A stretch of 42,796 nt of DNA from a bacterium. GTDB taxonomy: Bacteria > Patescibacteriota > Minisyncoccia > UBA6257 > JAGOQP01. The stretch is taken from contig JAJXYJ010000008.1 in the NCBI GenBank assembly GCA_021780615.1, positions 1 through 42,796 on the forward strand. The letters are read 5' to 3'. Below the pieces are notes generated by a model, which worked only from the letters and a program-made list of their open reading frames with translations, was not told where the DNA came from and made no database searches. Shown here piece by piece: positions 15,730 to 25,110 of this stretch. Positions within the stretch are counted from its first letter, which is position 1. Each line of letters starts with the position of its first letter. Both the position numbers and the translations under genes were made by a program.

Positions 15730-15897
15730 TTACGAACGCTTTGGCTTGCCGCCGGTGGGGACCCGTACCATTTTCCGTTCGAAAACGAACTGTTGGTACG
15801 AAACCTTTTCACTGCGGTGGCTGCCGTCGCGTCCAAAACCGTTTGACCGAAGTAGTTTATCGGCTTCCCGGGAAAGACTTTTTGCAGATGGTTTCAT
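15730..15897 (-). CDS. 55-aa basic small protein
   Basis: ATG at 15897, 55 codons, product rich in Arg/Lys (SREADKLLRSNGF; FERKMVRVPTGGKPKRS). It overlaps the preceding 19-codon ORF in another frame. It has no SD of its own, so translation would rely on coupling or on a +1 frameshift from that ORF. A minus-strand terminator lies downstream at 15603-15634, which supports a real minus-strand transcript. No family recognised. Confidence 0.4.
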   Translation of the reverse strand: MKPSAKSLSREADKLLRSNGFGRDGSHRSEKVSYQQFVFERKMVRVPTGGKPKRS

Positions 15898-15916
15898 AGG
15901 CTTCGATGTGTTTCAT
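15857..15916 (-). CDS. 19-aa leader ORF with strong SD
   Basis: GGAGG lies 5 nt before the ATG at 15916, giving a 19-residue peptide (MKHIEAYETICKKSFPGSR). It overlaps the 55-aa ORF by 41 nt. It is either a leader peptide driving translation of that ORF, or the first part of one gene broken by a frameshift. Upstream, 15917-16127 shows no further gene. Confidence 0.4.
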   Translation of the reverse strand: MKHIEAYETICKKSFPGSR

Positions 15917-16127
15917 ACGAACCTCCATTCTTTTGTGACTAGATGTTGTTTTTCTTGTTCGTTTCCGAACGCGCTGTTCTATTGTGAAACCATCCTTTGC
16001 CTGCAAAAATTCTTTCTTGTAGAAAACTAAAAATACCATAGCATTCCGAACTGATTATGTCAAATGTATAAATATCGATGAATATAGCTTGTTTCTATTT
16101 AGTTTCGGATTTATGCTGTGCACATCT

Positions 16128-17834
16128 ATGACCCAACAGGAAGCCTTGGACATTTTAAAAAGCGGAGCAAACGTGTTCCTGACCGGCGAGCCCGGCTCGG
16201 GTAAAACGCACACAATCAACGAATACATTGGTTACCTGCATGACCATGGCATCAGTCCGGCAATCACGGCTTCCACAGGCATTGCGGCAACGCACATTAA
16301 CGGCATGACCATCCATTCATGGAGCGGCATAGGGATACAAAAAGTGTTTTCGGAAGATGATGTGGCGGCAATCGCGGGGCGCAAAAAAATTGCGTCGCGC
16401 ATCGCCAAAAACCGCATTCTGATCATTGACGAAATCTCAATGCTGGATGCGCAGACGCTGGATGCCGTTGAAACGGTGTGCCGGGCAGTCAAGCAGAGCG
16501 GCTTGCCGTGGGGCGGCATGCAAGTGGTGTTTGTGGGCGATTTTTTCCAACTGCCGCCTGTGTCCCGTGCCGGCGATCCGCCGCGGCAATTTGCATACCA
16601 ATCAAACGCCTGGCAGGATGCCCGTCCGGTTGTCTGTTATCTGAGCGAACAACACCGGCAGGATGATGCCACATTTCTTTCAATCCTTTCGTCAATTCGC
16701 ACGGGAGATATTGTGGAAGAAATCCACCATGTTCTTTCCCAAAAAGTGCGTGCGCCCAAAGGCAGCGGAGAGCACACAAGAATATACTCACATAACATGA
16801 ATGTCGACCGGGTCAATGATGATCGGCTGCGAGCATTGGATGGCAAAGAAAGGACGTTCGCCATGGGATCGCGCGGTCCCGAAGACTTGGTCAAGCAGCT
16901 CAAAAAAGGATGCCTTTCTCCCGAACTGTTGCGGTTGAAGGTCGGAGCAAAGGTGATGTTTACCAAAAATGATACTGAACACCAATTCGTGAACGGCACC
17001 ATCGGCACTGTGGAAGGATTTTCCAAAGAAGACGGTTCGCCCATTGTGCGCACGGAGCGCGGCTATGCCGTTGAGGTAGCCCAAGAAGAATGGTCTATCG
17101 TGGACGGCGAACGGACGCTGGCAAAAATTTTCCAATTGCCGCTGCGTTTGGCATGGGCGATTACGGTGCACAAGAGCCAGGGCATGACGCTCGATTCGGC
17201 AATCATGGACTTGTCTGATGCGTTTGAGTACGGGCAAGGATATGTGGCCTTGTCCCGCGTACGGGCCTTGGACGGCCTGCATTTAATTGGGTACAACGCG
17301 CGGGCGTTGGAAGTGCACCCCGACGTGCTGGAAGCGGACGTGGCATTCAGGCAGCAGTCGCTCGCAGCGCAACAAGAATTTTTGGCAATGTCTGATGCCG
17401 ACAAACTGCAAAGCCAAAAAGCATTCATAGTCCGCTGTGGCGGTGCGACACAAAAAGGAGAGAAAGGGAAAAAAGTAAAAAAGCACAAAGACCTTTCCGC
17501 CCGCCGCACGGGAGACAAAGAAAACACCCGTGACAAAACGGTGGCGTTGTGGCGGGAAGGCAAGGACGCCAAAGAAATCGCGCGCCTGCGCGGACTTGCA
17601 GAAGGCACGATTGTGGCGCACCTGGAAGAGTCATACATGAATGGCAGCATGGACATCGGCGAATTGCGGCGGCTGGCATCGCCGCGTTTGGTGCAGGCGC
17701 TACCCCAAATAGAAGCCGCATTCAAAGAACTCGGCATGGCAAAACTTTCCCCTGTGTTTGAAAAGCTGAAAGGGGAGTATTCCTACGACGACCTCCGCCT
17801 CGCCCGCATTCTTTTGAGCGCCACACCGCAGTGA
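16128..17834 (+). CDS. Pif1/RecD2-like DNA helicase with C-terminal helix-turn-helix domain
   Basis: A 568-residue superfamily 1B (5'-3') helicase. Motif I is FLTGEPGSGKTHT, motif Ia ASTGIAATHI, motif II ILIIDEISMLD, motif III VVFVGDFFQLPPV, and the C-terminal motifs are WAITVHKSQGMTLD and GYVALSRVRALDGL; the set and order are those of the Pif1 family. After ~residue 440 comes a basic linker, then a helicase-C-terminal HTH module (DKTVALWREGKDAKEIARLRGLAEGTIVAHL) like that of some RecQ/UvrD relatives. Likely roles are unwinding of G-quadruplexes or replication restart. The ATG at 16128 starts right before the conserved MTQQEAL; no SD. The gene is visibly richer in GC than the AT-rich cluster that follows, suggesting different histories. 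Confidence 0.92.
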   Translation: MTQQEALDILKSGANVFLTGEPGSGKTHTINEYIGYLHDHGISPAITASTGIAATHINGMTIHSWSGIGIQKVFSEDDVAAIAGRKKIASRIAKNRILIIDEISMLDAQTLDAVETVCRAVKQSGLPWGGMQVVFVGDFFQLPPVSRAGDPPRQFAYQSNAWQDARPVVCYLSEQHRQDDATFLSILSSIRTGDIVEEIHHVLSQKVRAPKGSGEHTRIYSHNMNVDRVNDDRLRALDGKERTFAMGSRGPEDLVKQLKKGCLSPELLRLKVGAKVMFTKNDTEHQFVNGTIGTVEGFSKEDGSPIVRTERGYAVEVAQEEWSIVDGERTLAKIFQLPLRLAWAITVHKSQGMTLDSAIMDLSDAFEYGQGYVALSRVRALDGLHLIGYNARALEVHPDVLEADVAFRQQSLAAQQEFLAMSDADKLQSQKAFIVRCGGATQKGEKGKKVKKHKDLSARRTGDKENTRDKTVALWREGKDAKEIARLRGLAEGTIVAHLEESYMNGSMDIGELRRLASPRLVQALPQIEAAFKELGMAKLSPVFEKLKGEYSYDDLRLARILLSATPQ

Positions 17835-17924
17835 TTCCTTTACGCCCCTCCTGGCGAGGGGTATACTTCATGCATCTGTATGAAGATTAAGGAATCGTTT
17901 AAAATCACTAAAAAAGGGTGAGGT

Positions 17925-17999
17925 ATGCAAGAGGAAATAGCCAAACAAATAAGATTTGCCACACTTATTATAAAAAATGAGATGCTTTGGTATTTGTAA
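17925..17999 (+). CDS. 24-aa ORF upstream of the helicase cluster
   Basis: GGGTGAGGT precedes an ATG at 17925 that opens 24 codons (MQEEIAKQIRFATLIIKNEM, then LWYL). The stop falls 5 nt before the helicase ATG at 18005, in a different frame. It could be a leader peptide that couples translation into the helicase gene. It is too short to judge from composition. Confidence 0.3.
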   Translation: MQEEIAKQIRFATLIIKNEMLWYL

Positions 18000-18004
18000 A
18001 ATTT

Positions 18005-21000
18005 ATGTCCTATAGAACTAGAAAATTTGATGCGAGGAAATATTGGGCTAACAAGTCTTACTGTATCATTTGTAAAGAACATAAAGTTAAGAATGGTCAG
18101 ATTTGTGGAGAATGCGAAAAGAAAGGTGATTTTAAAGAAGGAACGACCGAGATAAATATAGGTAAGATAACTGACGAAAATTTAATTGCTCAATTCACAG
18201 CTCAGGAACAAGAACGGACACAAGCCCCTGAACGAGTCGTTTCTCTTGTGGGTTATTTGAAAGATTGCGCTCAAGCGATCATGAGGTCAGTTGCGCTTAC
18301 CAATATAACAACAGGTGAAATTGAATTTATACCTCTTGAGCCGGATGCACTCCAACAATTAGCTGATGGACAAATCAAGATAAAAGGCAAAGAGGCTCTT
18401 GATATGCTTTACAAGGTTAGAGCCCAAGCTTCAGAGTTCGAGATTATTTTAGGGACTCTCTTTGTGAAAGGATATAAAGGCAATGGTAATCGAATAAGTA
18501 AGATTAACGCACCTCTTCTATATTTAAAAATCGATGCTGAAAAGACCGATGACGATGATGTGATTTTTACCCTTAAAGATGACGATACTGTTCACCTCAA
18601 TCAATCTCTTATTGCAGGAATAACAAGTGCTAAAAATGATGAGGAACTCGAAGTGCGTTTTCAAGACCTTTATTCTGCTATTCCCGAATGGCCACTTACT
18701 CTTGATTCAATTCGCAAATTTTTCAGTAGTTTAACCAATTATTTCCCCGAGGTTTTCAAGGAGGGTGATTTTTCTAATTTTATAGAATTTAACGAAAACG
18801 ACGCGGACAAAGAAGGATATAAACTTTGCCCTTCGCATTGCATCATTCTTGCACCACGACAGGAGGGAGAAGGTACGGTAGTGGAGGAGTTGGGTGGCAT
18901 ACTTTCAGACACAAAAGATAAAACAGCATTAGATTTTCTATTGCTTGAAAATCCATTGACTGCTGGTAACCCGGTTTCATCGGTGGATAATAAAACTGCT
19001 AGCGGATTTTCTGAACCAGCTTCATCCGAGGATGCCAACTGGCATAATCTTTTCCCTTTCGATTTAAGCGACACCCAGAAGAAAATTGTATTGAATGCCA
19101 GAAAAAATAATCTCACTGTTGTTTCGGGGCCTCCGGGTACTGGGAAATCATACACAATCGCGGCAATAATTTTAGACCATCTTCTCGGTGGCAAGAGAGT
19201 GCTCTTTGTATCAAGGATGGATAAAGCTGTCGATGTAGTTTCGTCCTGGCTTGAAGAATTTGTTGGGCCCTACTCAGTAGCTCGTTCGGGAGCACGTAAA
19301 GCACAAAGAGCTCTTTCCGATAAACTCGATGCTATTACTGGACCCAATAGTCCTGTAAGTCCTTATAACAAGAAACAAATAGAAGATGCGATTAAAGAAC
19401 ACGAGAAGGCACAGAAAAAACTAGCGGAGCTCGAAGAAGAATTTACTGATGCGATTACCAATGAACGCAGTTGGGCTGGAGTACAAGAAAAAATTGAGGA
19501 TATAAATTCTCGACTTAGTATTGATTTTGAGTCAGATGGTCTTTCGATAAAAAAAGCAAAGGCATCAAAGCTTAAGGAGAAAATCAAAGGTGCCGACGCT
19601 TTGTTGAGAAATAAAGGATTTTTTATACAGACTTGGTGGGGTAACCGAACTATAAAGAGCATACGTTCTCGACTTGGTGCTCCCGAAAACACAACGGCTC
19701 AAGATTTAATTTTAATGGCAGAGCGAATTGAGAACGAAAGAGTTAAAGAAGAATTAGAAAACGAAATCGCTAAATTTGACGCCGTCGATAAGATTTGGAC
19801 AGAGATTCAAGCCCTCAAGATTCAACTGCGAACACTTGCGCTCAATAATCTCAAGGCGCGCCTTCTCGGCAATCTTCATCTCATTGTCCATAACTACGAA
19901 AAGAGAGTGGAACTAAAAAAGTTTGTTAAATCCTTGAGAACCGCCAATATCCGAGAGAAGCTTGCTCTACTTAAGCAAGTCAAAACTGAAACACTTCTTG
20001 TCTCTTTTCCATGTTGGGCAAGTACTACTTACCACCTATCGCAGATTTTACCTATCCAGCCCGGTATGTTCGACCTTGTTATTTTTGATGAGGCAAGTCA
20101 ATGTGATCTAGCTTCTGCAATACCAGCACTTTATCGTGCCAATAGAGCGTTAATTGTTGGGGACCCGAAACAACTCAACCATGTAGTTTTTCTCGGTAAA
20201 CAAGCAGAGTATTCCTCGTTCGCAAAAAATAATGTGTCACCTGATATACAGGCGAATTATCGATATTCAACAAACAGTCTTTTTGATGTAGCTGAAAATC
20301 TTGTGCCCCAAGCAAACTACTTTATGCTGGATGAACATTTCCGTTCCGATCCTCATATCATTGGATTTTCAAACAAGATGTTTTATGAAGATCAAATTCG
20401 CATAATGACACATAAGCCGAAAATGGGACTGATCGACCAAGAGGCACCTATTCAACTCGATTATGTAAAAGGTAAAAGAAGTGAAGGAGCCGCAAATCCG
20501 ACAGAAATTGAGGCTATATTTAAGCATGTCAGACAAATTATTGATCAATCTCCAAGTGATAAGCCAACCACTATAGGAATCCTTTCTCCATTCAGAGATC
20601 AAGTAAATGCGATAACAAAAGCACTTCCAGGATATCTTTCGCTTACTGAAGTAGAACGACACAAGATTGTGGTAGGTACTGCACATAGTTTGCAAGGTGA
20701 CGAAAAAGATATTGTAATTCTTTCTCTATCGCTTGATCCAAAATTTCATCACGGTACACTTAATTTTTTGGAGAAACCAAATGTTTTCAATGTTTCTATT
20801 ACGCGTGCAAAAAAGCGACTTATTGTCGTGTCGTCTGTAAAAACCGATGACTTACCAAACGGATTATTAAAGGAATTTCTTATTCATGCATCTCAAGTCC
20901 CAGCTTCTGAAATACCCCGAGGAATATTTGATTCAAAGTTTGAAGAACAAGTCTCCCAAGCTTTAGAGAGGACAGGTCTAAAGGTTTGGCCACAATATCA

Positions 21001-21241
21001 AGCGGCAGGATTTTATATTGATTTAGTTGTCGGAGACGGAAAGAGTTGGATTGCAGTTGAATGTGATGGACCCACGCACTTTGATATGAAGGAAGGCCAA
21101 AATTTTTACGATGTGTGGAGACAGAACATTCTTGAAAGGGCTGGCTGGAGATTTATTCGCATTTCTCATAGAGATTGGGAACGTGATTCTAATAGTCAAA
21201 TTGAAAAGGTCAAACAAGCATTAATATCAATAAATATTTAA
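18005..21241 (+). CDS. Upf1/COG1112-type SF1 helicase with N-terminal zinc ribbon and C-terminal DUF559/Vsr-like nuclease
   Basis: A 1078-residue multidomain protein. Residues ~20-37 hold a zinc ribbon (CIICKEHKVKNGQICGEC). The helicase core begins near 365: Walker A SGPPGTGKSYT, then a ~250-residue insertion predicted as coiled coil (KEHEKAQKKLAELEEEF), Walker B LVIFDEASQCD (~692), GDPKQL (~719), and motifs V/VI HSLQGDEKDIVILS and NVSITRAKKRL (~893-935). The C-terminal ~100 residues contain the PD-(D/E)XK-type core FYIDLVVG...IAVECDGPTH, as in DUF559/Vsr domains. Related helicase-nuclease fusions occur in several anti-phage systems. ATG 18005 follows a 24-codon ORF by 5 nt; the next gene starts 5 nt after its stop. 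The insertion and N-terminal ~300 residues are unassigned. Confidence 0.88.
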   Translation: MSYRTRKFDARKYWANKSYCIICKEHKVKNGQICGECEKKGDFKEGTTEINIGKITDENLIAQFTAQEQERTQAPERVVSLVGYLKDCAQAIMRSVALTNITTGEIEFIPLEPDALQQLADGQIKIKGKEALDMLYKVRAQASEFEIILGTLFVKGYKGNGNRISKINAPLLYLKIDAEKTDDDDVIFTLKDDDTVHLNQSLIAGITSAKNDEELEVRFQDLYSAIPEWPLTLDSIRKFFSSLTNYFPEVFKEGDFSNFIEFNENDADKEGYKLCPSHCIILAPRQEGEGTVVEELGGILSDTKDKTALDFLLLENPLTAGNPVSSVDNKTASGFSEPASSEDANWHNLFPFDLSDTQKKIVLNARKNNLTVVSGPPGTGKSYTIAAIILDHLLGGKRVLFVSRMDKAVDVVSSWLEEFVGPYSVARSGARKAQRALSDKLDAITGPNSPVSPYNKKQIEDAIKEHEKAQKKLAELEEEFTDAITNERSWAGVQEKIEDINSRLSIDFESDGLSIKKAKASKLKEKIKGADALLRNKGFFIQTWWGNRTIKSIRSRLGAPENTTAQDLILMAERIENERVKEELENEIAKFDAVDKIWTEIQALKIQLRTLALNNLKARLLGNLHLIVHNYEKRVELKKFVKSLRTANIREKLALLKQVKTETLLVSFPCWASTTYHLSQILPIQPGMFDLVIFDEASQCDLASAIPALYRANRALIVGDPKQLNHVVFLGKQAEYSSFAKNNVSPDIQANYRYSTNSLFDVAENLVPQANYFMLDEHFRSDPHIIGFSNKMFYEDQIRIMTHKPKMGLIDQEAPIQLDYVKGKRSEGAANPTEIEAIFKHVRQIIDQSPSDKPTTIGILSPFRDQVNAITKALPGYLSLTEVERHKIVVGTAHSLQGDEKDIVILSLSLDPKFHHGTLNFLEKPNVFNVSITRAKKRLIVVSSVKTDDLPNGLLKEFLIHASQVPASEIPRGIFDSKFEEQVSQALERTGLKVWPQYQAAGFYIDLVVGDGKSWIAVECDGPTHFDMKEGQNFYDVWRQNILERAGWRFIRISHRDWERDSNSQIEKVKQALISINI

Positions 21242-21246
21242 AAAAT

Positions 21247-22191
21247 ATGAAGATAGAAATTTTTGAAGAAGACGGAGATAATACACTTTCATTTGGCGAT
21301 AAATACGCAGATTTTACGATCGATGTATTTCCAGACTCAAAAACATATCAATCCAGGATGAGTTTAAAGGATGATGTTTACTACCGTACCGAAAAATTTG
21401 AGTATCGTATTCAAGCTAATCCCCTAAAAGTAGAAACTCGACTAACCGAACGAGTAGATGAGCCACCAGAACGATATTGCGTAAAAGACGGTATTGTTTT
21501 AGAGTCCGATATTTTAGCGGATAGAAAAGAAATGGCCTCAATGAGTTCAATGACCAAAGAGTTTATTGATGGTCTTAAAAAAGAAGTTGAATGGCATGAG
21601 GACTGGGCGGGCAATCCTGTGTCTATGTATATACTTTCTAAACATTCTGAAATAATTTCTCCGGATGATTATCGTCGTCATTTGCGACAGTTCTCCGAAA
21701 AAATAAAAATCGCAACACATAAAATTGAGAAAATTCTCGCATCAGATTCAACGGGATTAAAAGTTACCGATAAATATACTGATTCGGGGCGAGCGATTTG
21801 GTATCCAAAAGAAAAACAGGACAGCATGTCAGAGGAGGAAACTAAAAAAGCCATTGAGCATGCACATAAAATCCAAGAGAAACTATTTGATCAAAAATCG
21901 AAAGAATATGTTGGCATTTCAGAGAGCGAGTTTAGATCAACTAAAGATATTCTGGAAAATATCGAGACATTTCTAAATAAAAAACCTGTTTCTGCTAAAA
22001 AAGAATTAGAACCAAAAATATCAAAAACGAAAGGATTTATCATATCTTTGCTTCTGACTTTATTCCTTTCGTGGATTGTAAGTTGGTTTGTAGATATAAA
22101 CCCATTTTTGATTTTTATTATTGTGCAGGTTGTTGCCTTTGCGCAAAGCATAATCGGCGGATGGCTGGGAAGATTACTTGAACAAAAATAA
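21247..22191 (+). CDS. membrane-anchored hypothetical protein of the helicase cluster
   Basis: A 314-residue protein with no recognised family. The N-terminal ~115 residues look beta-rich, the middle is helical and charged (for example KKAIEHAHKIQEKLFDQKSK), and the C-terminus has two adjacent membrane helices (GFIISLLLTLFLSWIVSWFV and FLIFIIVQVVAFAQSIIGGW) separated by DINP. The soluble part would face the cytoplasm. It starts 5 nt after the helicase stop and ends 9 nt before rmuC, so it is translated within the same operon. A C-terminally membrane-tethered partner of nucleases recalls membrane-associated effectors of defence systems, but the sequence shows no catalytic motif. Confidence 0.7.
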   Translation: MKIEIFEEDGDNTLSFGDKYADFTIDVFPDSKTYQSRMSLKDDVYYRTEKFEYRIQANPLKVETRLTERVDEPPERYCVKDGIVLESDILADRKEMASMSSMTKEFIDGLKKEVEWHEDWAGNPVSMYILSKHSEIISPDDYRRHLRQFSEKIKIATHKIEKILASDSTGLKVTDKYTDSGRAIWYPKEKQDSMSEEETKKAIEHAHKIQEKLFDQKSKEYVGISESEFRSTKDILENIETFLNKKPVSAKKELEPKISKTKGFIISLLLTLFLSWIVSWFVDINPFLIFIIVQVVAFAQSIIGGWLGRLLEQK

Positions 22192-22200
22192 ATTAATGGT

Positions 22201-23517
22201 ATGACACAAATTTTATTAATCCTAAATACGATAGGAATCAGCGTAATAATTTTTCTTTTGATTAAGAACAAAGGTGTTGATTATGTGGCTAAAATTTCAA
22301 CGCTATTCGATAACTTCTCTGAAAAGAATGGTAGTGCTTTAAAGGATGAAATGACTCGAAATAGGCAGGAAGTCGCCGAATCTGAAAAAAGATTAAGACA
22401 AGAAATTGCTACTCTTTTTAAGAGTTTTGGTGATCCCGTAGAAAGACGCATGGCTGATCTCTCAACTACGCAAAATAAAAATTTTGAGGGATTTTCTAGT
22501 AAGCTCACTGAGCTGATTGATAAAAATGAGGCTAAAATAGATAAAGTTAAAGAAGTGGTAGAGAAAAAGCTTGAAGGAATTCAAAAAGATAATGGCGAAA
22601 AACTTGACGCTATGCGAGTGACCGTTGACGAAAAATTGCATGCCACGCTAGAAAAAAGATTCGGCGAATCATTCAAGGTTGTTAGTGATAGACTTGAGGC
22701 AGTCCATAAGGGACTTGGTGAAATGCAGGCGCTTGCATTAGGAGTCGGTGATCTTAAAAAAGTGCTTAGCAATGTAAAATCTAGGGGCACTTGGGGTGAA
22801 GCACAGCTAAGTAATTTGATAGAGGAAATTCTTACTCCTGAACAATACGAAAAGAATGTTAAAACTAAAAAATCCAGCAAAGATGTTGTTGAATATGCCA
22901 TTAAGCTACCCGGAAATGATGAGGATATAAAGCAAGTTTGGCTACCTATTGATGCAAAATTTCCATTGGAGGACTACCAACGTTTAATTGAGGCTCAGGA
23001 ACAAGGGGATCTACTTTTGATTGAAAAATTAAGTAAGTCGTTGGAAACCAGAATTAAATCTGAAGCCAAAGATATACGAGACAAGTATCTTAACCCTCCA
23101 TACACAACTGACTTTGGAATTCTATTTGTGCCTATAGAAAGTTTGTATGCTGAAGTTTTAAGACGACCCGGATTATTTGAACAAATACGTCGAGAATATC
23201 GGGTAATTATTGCTGGACCGACAACGACACAAGTTATCTTGAATAGTCTCCAGATGGGTTTTAGAACGCTTACTATTCAAAAGCGATCTAGTGAAGTTTG
23301 GACACTACTTGGGGCAGTAAAAACCGAATTTAGTAAATTTGGTGATTTGTTAGAAAAAACCCACAAGAAAATGCAAGAAGCAAGTAACACTATTGAGGAT
23401 GCCGTTACTAAAACTAGGACTATTGAGAGAAAATTAAACAAGGTGCAAAATCTGCCCGTTGCAGAAGCCGAAAAATTAATTTTAGAGGCACAAGAGGAGG
23501 ATGTTGCCCAATCTTAA
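22201..23517 (+). CDS. rmuC: RmuC family DNA recombination/nuclease-like protein
   Basis: A 438-residue protein with the classic RmuC plan: an N-terminal membrane anchor (ILLILNTIGISVIIFLLI), a long coiled coil (~35-190), then the RmuC domain with SRGTWGEAQLSNLIEEIL, VWLPIDAKFPLEDYQRL, YTTDFGILFVPIESLYAEVL and the IIAGPTTTQVILNSL segment. The D-A-K-F-P-L-E core belongs to a divergent PD-(D/E)XK-like fold. RmuC limits recombination at inverted repeats in E. coli. It is unusual as the middle gene of a cluster with a helicase and two more nuclease-like proteins; there it may be a dedicated component, not a housekeeping copy. Whether another rmuC exists elsewhere in the genome cannot be seen. Confidence 0.92.
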   Translation: MTQILLILNTIGISVIIFLLIKNKGVDYVAKISTLFDNFSEKNGSALKDEMTRNRQEVAESEKRLRQEIATLFKSFGDPVERRMADLSTTQNKNFEGFSSKLTELIDKNEAKIDKVKEVVEKKLEGIQKDNGEKLDAMRVTVDEKLHATLEKRFGESFKVVSDRLEAVHKGLGEMQALALGVGDLKKVLSNVKSRGTWGEAQLSNLIEEILTPEQYEKNVKTKKSSKDVVEYAIKLPGNDEDIKQVWLPIDAKFPLEDYQRLIEAQEQGDLLLIEKLSKSLETRIKSEAKDIRDKYLNPPYTTDFGILFVPIESLYAEVLRRPGLFEQIRREYRVIIAGPTTTQVILNSLQMGFRTLTIQKRSSEVWTLLGAVKTEFSKFGDLLEKTHKKMQEASNTIEDAVTKTRTIERKLNKVQNLPVAEAEKLILEAQEEDVAQS

Positions 23518-23529
23518 CTTAGCCAGTGT

Positions 23530-25023
23530 ATGAAATTATCAAAAACTAATTTTCTAATATGTCTCGATTGTGCTAAGAATGCTTGGCTTAAAATTCACAA
23601 ACCAGAGATATATAAGAAAAAACAACTGTCTTCTTTTGAATTAAATATCATTGATACTGGCAATCAAATTGACGAACTTGCTCATGGCCTTTTTCCCAAC
23701 GGAACGCTTGTAGAATCTCGCGACGATACAGAACTTACAAAGAAACTTATAGCCGATAAGACACCGGTTATTTATCAGCCGGTTTTTTCTACTGATAAAT
23801 ATATTACAGCTTCTGATATTTTTGTTTGGAATTCAGATACAAATATCTATGATCTGTATGAAGTAAAATCATCAACAGCTTCCGAAGAAGATGGTGGAAG
23901 AAAGACTGAAGACTATTTGATAGACATGGCTTTCCAAAAGAATGTTTTGAATTATTTAGGTATTCAGGTTGGTACACTTAATTTAATTAGACTTAATAAA
24001 GAGTATGTTCGCACCGGAGACATTAATTTGAAAGAATTATTTTTAATTGAAAATTTAACCGAACAAGTAAATAAAAACCTTGAGGATATTAGACAAAAAA
24101 TGGAAGGTGCTCACGAACTGTTGTCTAAGGAAGCCGAGCCTCATGGACATTGTGATTGTATGTTAAAGGGACGGAATTCCCACTGTACAACTTCGTGGTA
24201 TTCAAATTCAGATCTCCCAGAATATCCCGTGCACGCGATTGCACGAATTCACAAGAAAAAACTGACGGAGTTGGTAGATAATAATATTTTTAGTATCTAT
24301 GATGTTCCGGATGATTTTGAATTATCTGATAACCAACGAAGACAAGTAAATACCGCACAATCTGGAAAAGAGTATATTGATAAAAAAGGCATTTCAGAAT
24401 TTTTAAAGACAATGAAATACCCCTTAGCTTTTCTTGATTACGAAACGTATCCTTCTGCGATACCAAAATATAATGGATATCGACCGTACCAGCAGATTCC
24501 ATTTCAGTTTTCACTCCATGTGATTGAATCTCTAGAAAGCGAATCCGTCCATTATGACTTTATTTATACAAATCAAGACTGTCCAGATGAATATTTTTCG
24601 GAAGCACTAAAAAAATATCTTCCAAAAACAGGAAGTGTTATCGTTTGGAGCCAAAAGTTTGAGCAAGGCATTAATAAACAGCTTGGCGAACGTCTGCCTG
24701 AATATAAAGATTTTATGCAAAATGTTAACAATCGAGTTGTTGACCTAATGATTCCATTTTTTGGTAAAACAACAATGTATGATCATCCTAAATTTAAGGG
24801 CAGTGCGTCAATCAAGTATGTTTTACCGGCTCTTGTACCACATCTATCATATAAAAATATGCATATCCAAGAAGGAGGTACCGCATCAGATACATGGAAT
24901 CGTATTGTGTCCGGAGAATATTCTGAGGATGATAAAAATATGAAAATACAAGCATTAAAGGATTACTGTCACCTTGATACTTTGGCGATGGTTGAAATTT
25001 GGAGAGTTTTAAGATCGGTATAA
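23530..25023 (+). CDS. DUF2779 protein: Cas4/RecB-like nuclease fused to DEDD exonuclease-like domain
   Basis: A 497-residue protein. Its N-terminal half fits a Cas4/RecB-like nuclease: CLDC near residue 11, ITASDIFVW and YDLYEVKSST (D...E-V-K core, ~97-117), then a CDC...C group (~207-217) that could complete an Fe-S cluster with the first cysteines. The second half opens with LAFLDYETYPSAIPKYNGYR (D-x-E at ~302-304), continues with PYQQIPFQFSLH, VIVWSQKFEQGI and VVDLMIPFF, and ends with YCHLDTLAMVEIW (~477), the order of motifs in a DEDD 3'-5' exonuclease. This combination is the DUF2779 family (PF11074-like). It follows rmuC by 12 nt and is clearly co-transcribed. Biological function is not established. 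Confidence 0.85.
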   Translation: MKLSKTNFLICLDCAKNAWLKIHKPEIYKKKQLSSFELNIIDTGNQIDELAHGLFPNGTLVESRDDTELTKKLIADKTPVIYQPVFSTDKYITASDIFVWNSDTNIYDLYEVKSSTASEEDGGRKTEDYLIDMAFQKNVLNYLGIQVGTLNLIRLNKEYVRTGDINLKELFLIENLTEQVNKNLEDIRQKMEGAHELLSKEAEPHGHCDCMLKGRNSHCTTSWYSNSDLPEYPVHAIARIHKKKLTELVDNNIFSIYDVPDDFELSDNQRRQVNTAQSGKEYIDKKGISEFLKTMKYPLAFLDYETYPSAIPKYNGYRPYQQIPFQFSLHVIESLESESVHYDFIYTNQDCPDEYFSEALKKYLPKTGSVIVWSQKFEQGINKQLGERLPEYKDFMQNVNNRVVDLMIPFFGKTTMYDHPKFKGSASIKYVLPALVPHLSYKNMHIQEGGTASDTWNRIVSGEYSEDDKNMKIQALKDYCHLDTLAMVEIWRVLRSV

Positions 25024-25110
25024 TTATGCAAACTGAATCAAAAAAATTCCATAGCAAAGCAAACTCATGATGAGGTGTACAAAATCGATGAAAAATTAAC
25101 AAAATAAAAT

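Noticed and set aside
15493-15846. 117-codon plus-strand frame
   Set aside because: It crosses the minus-strand terminator and the tiny minus-strand genes, and has no SD or recognisable domain.
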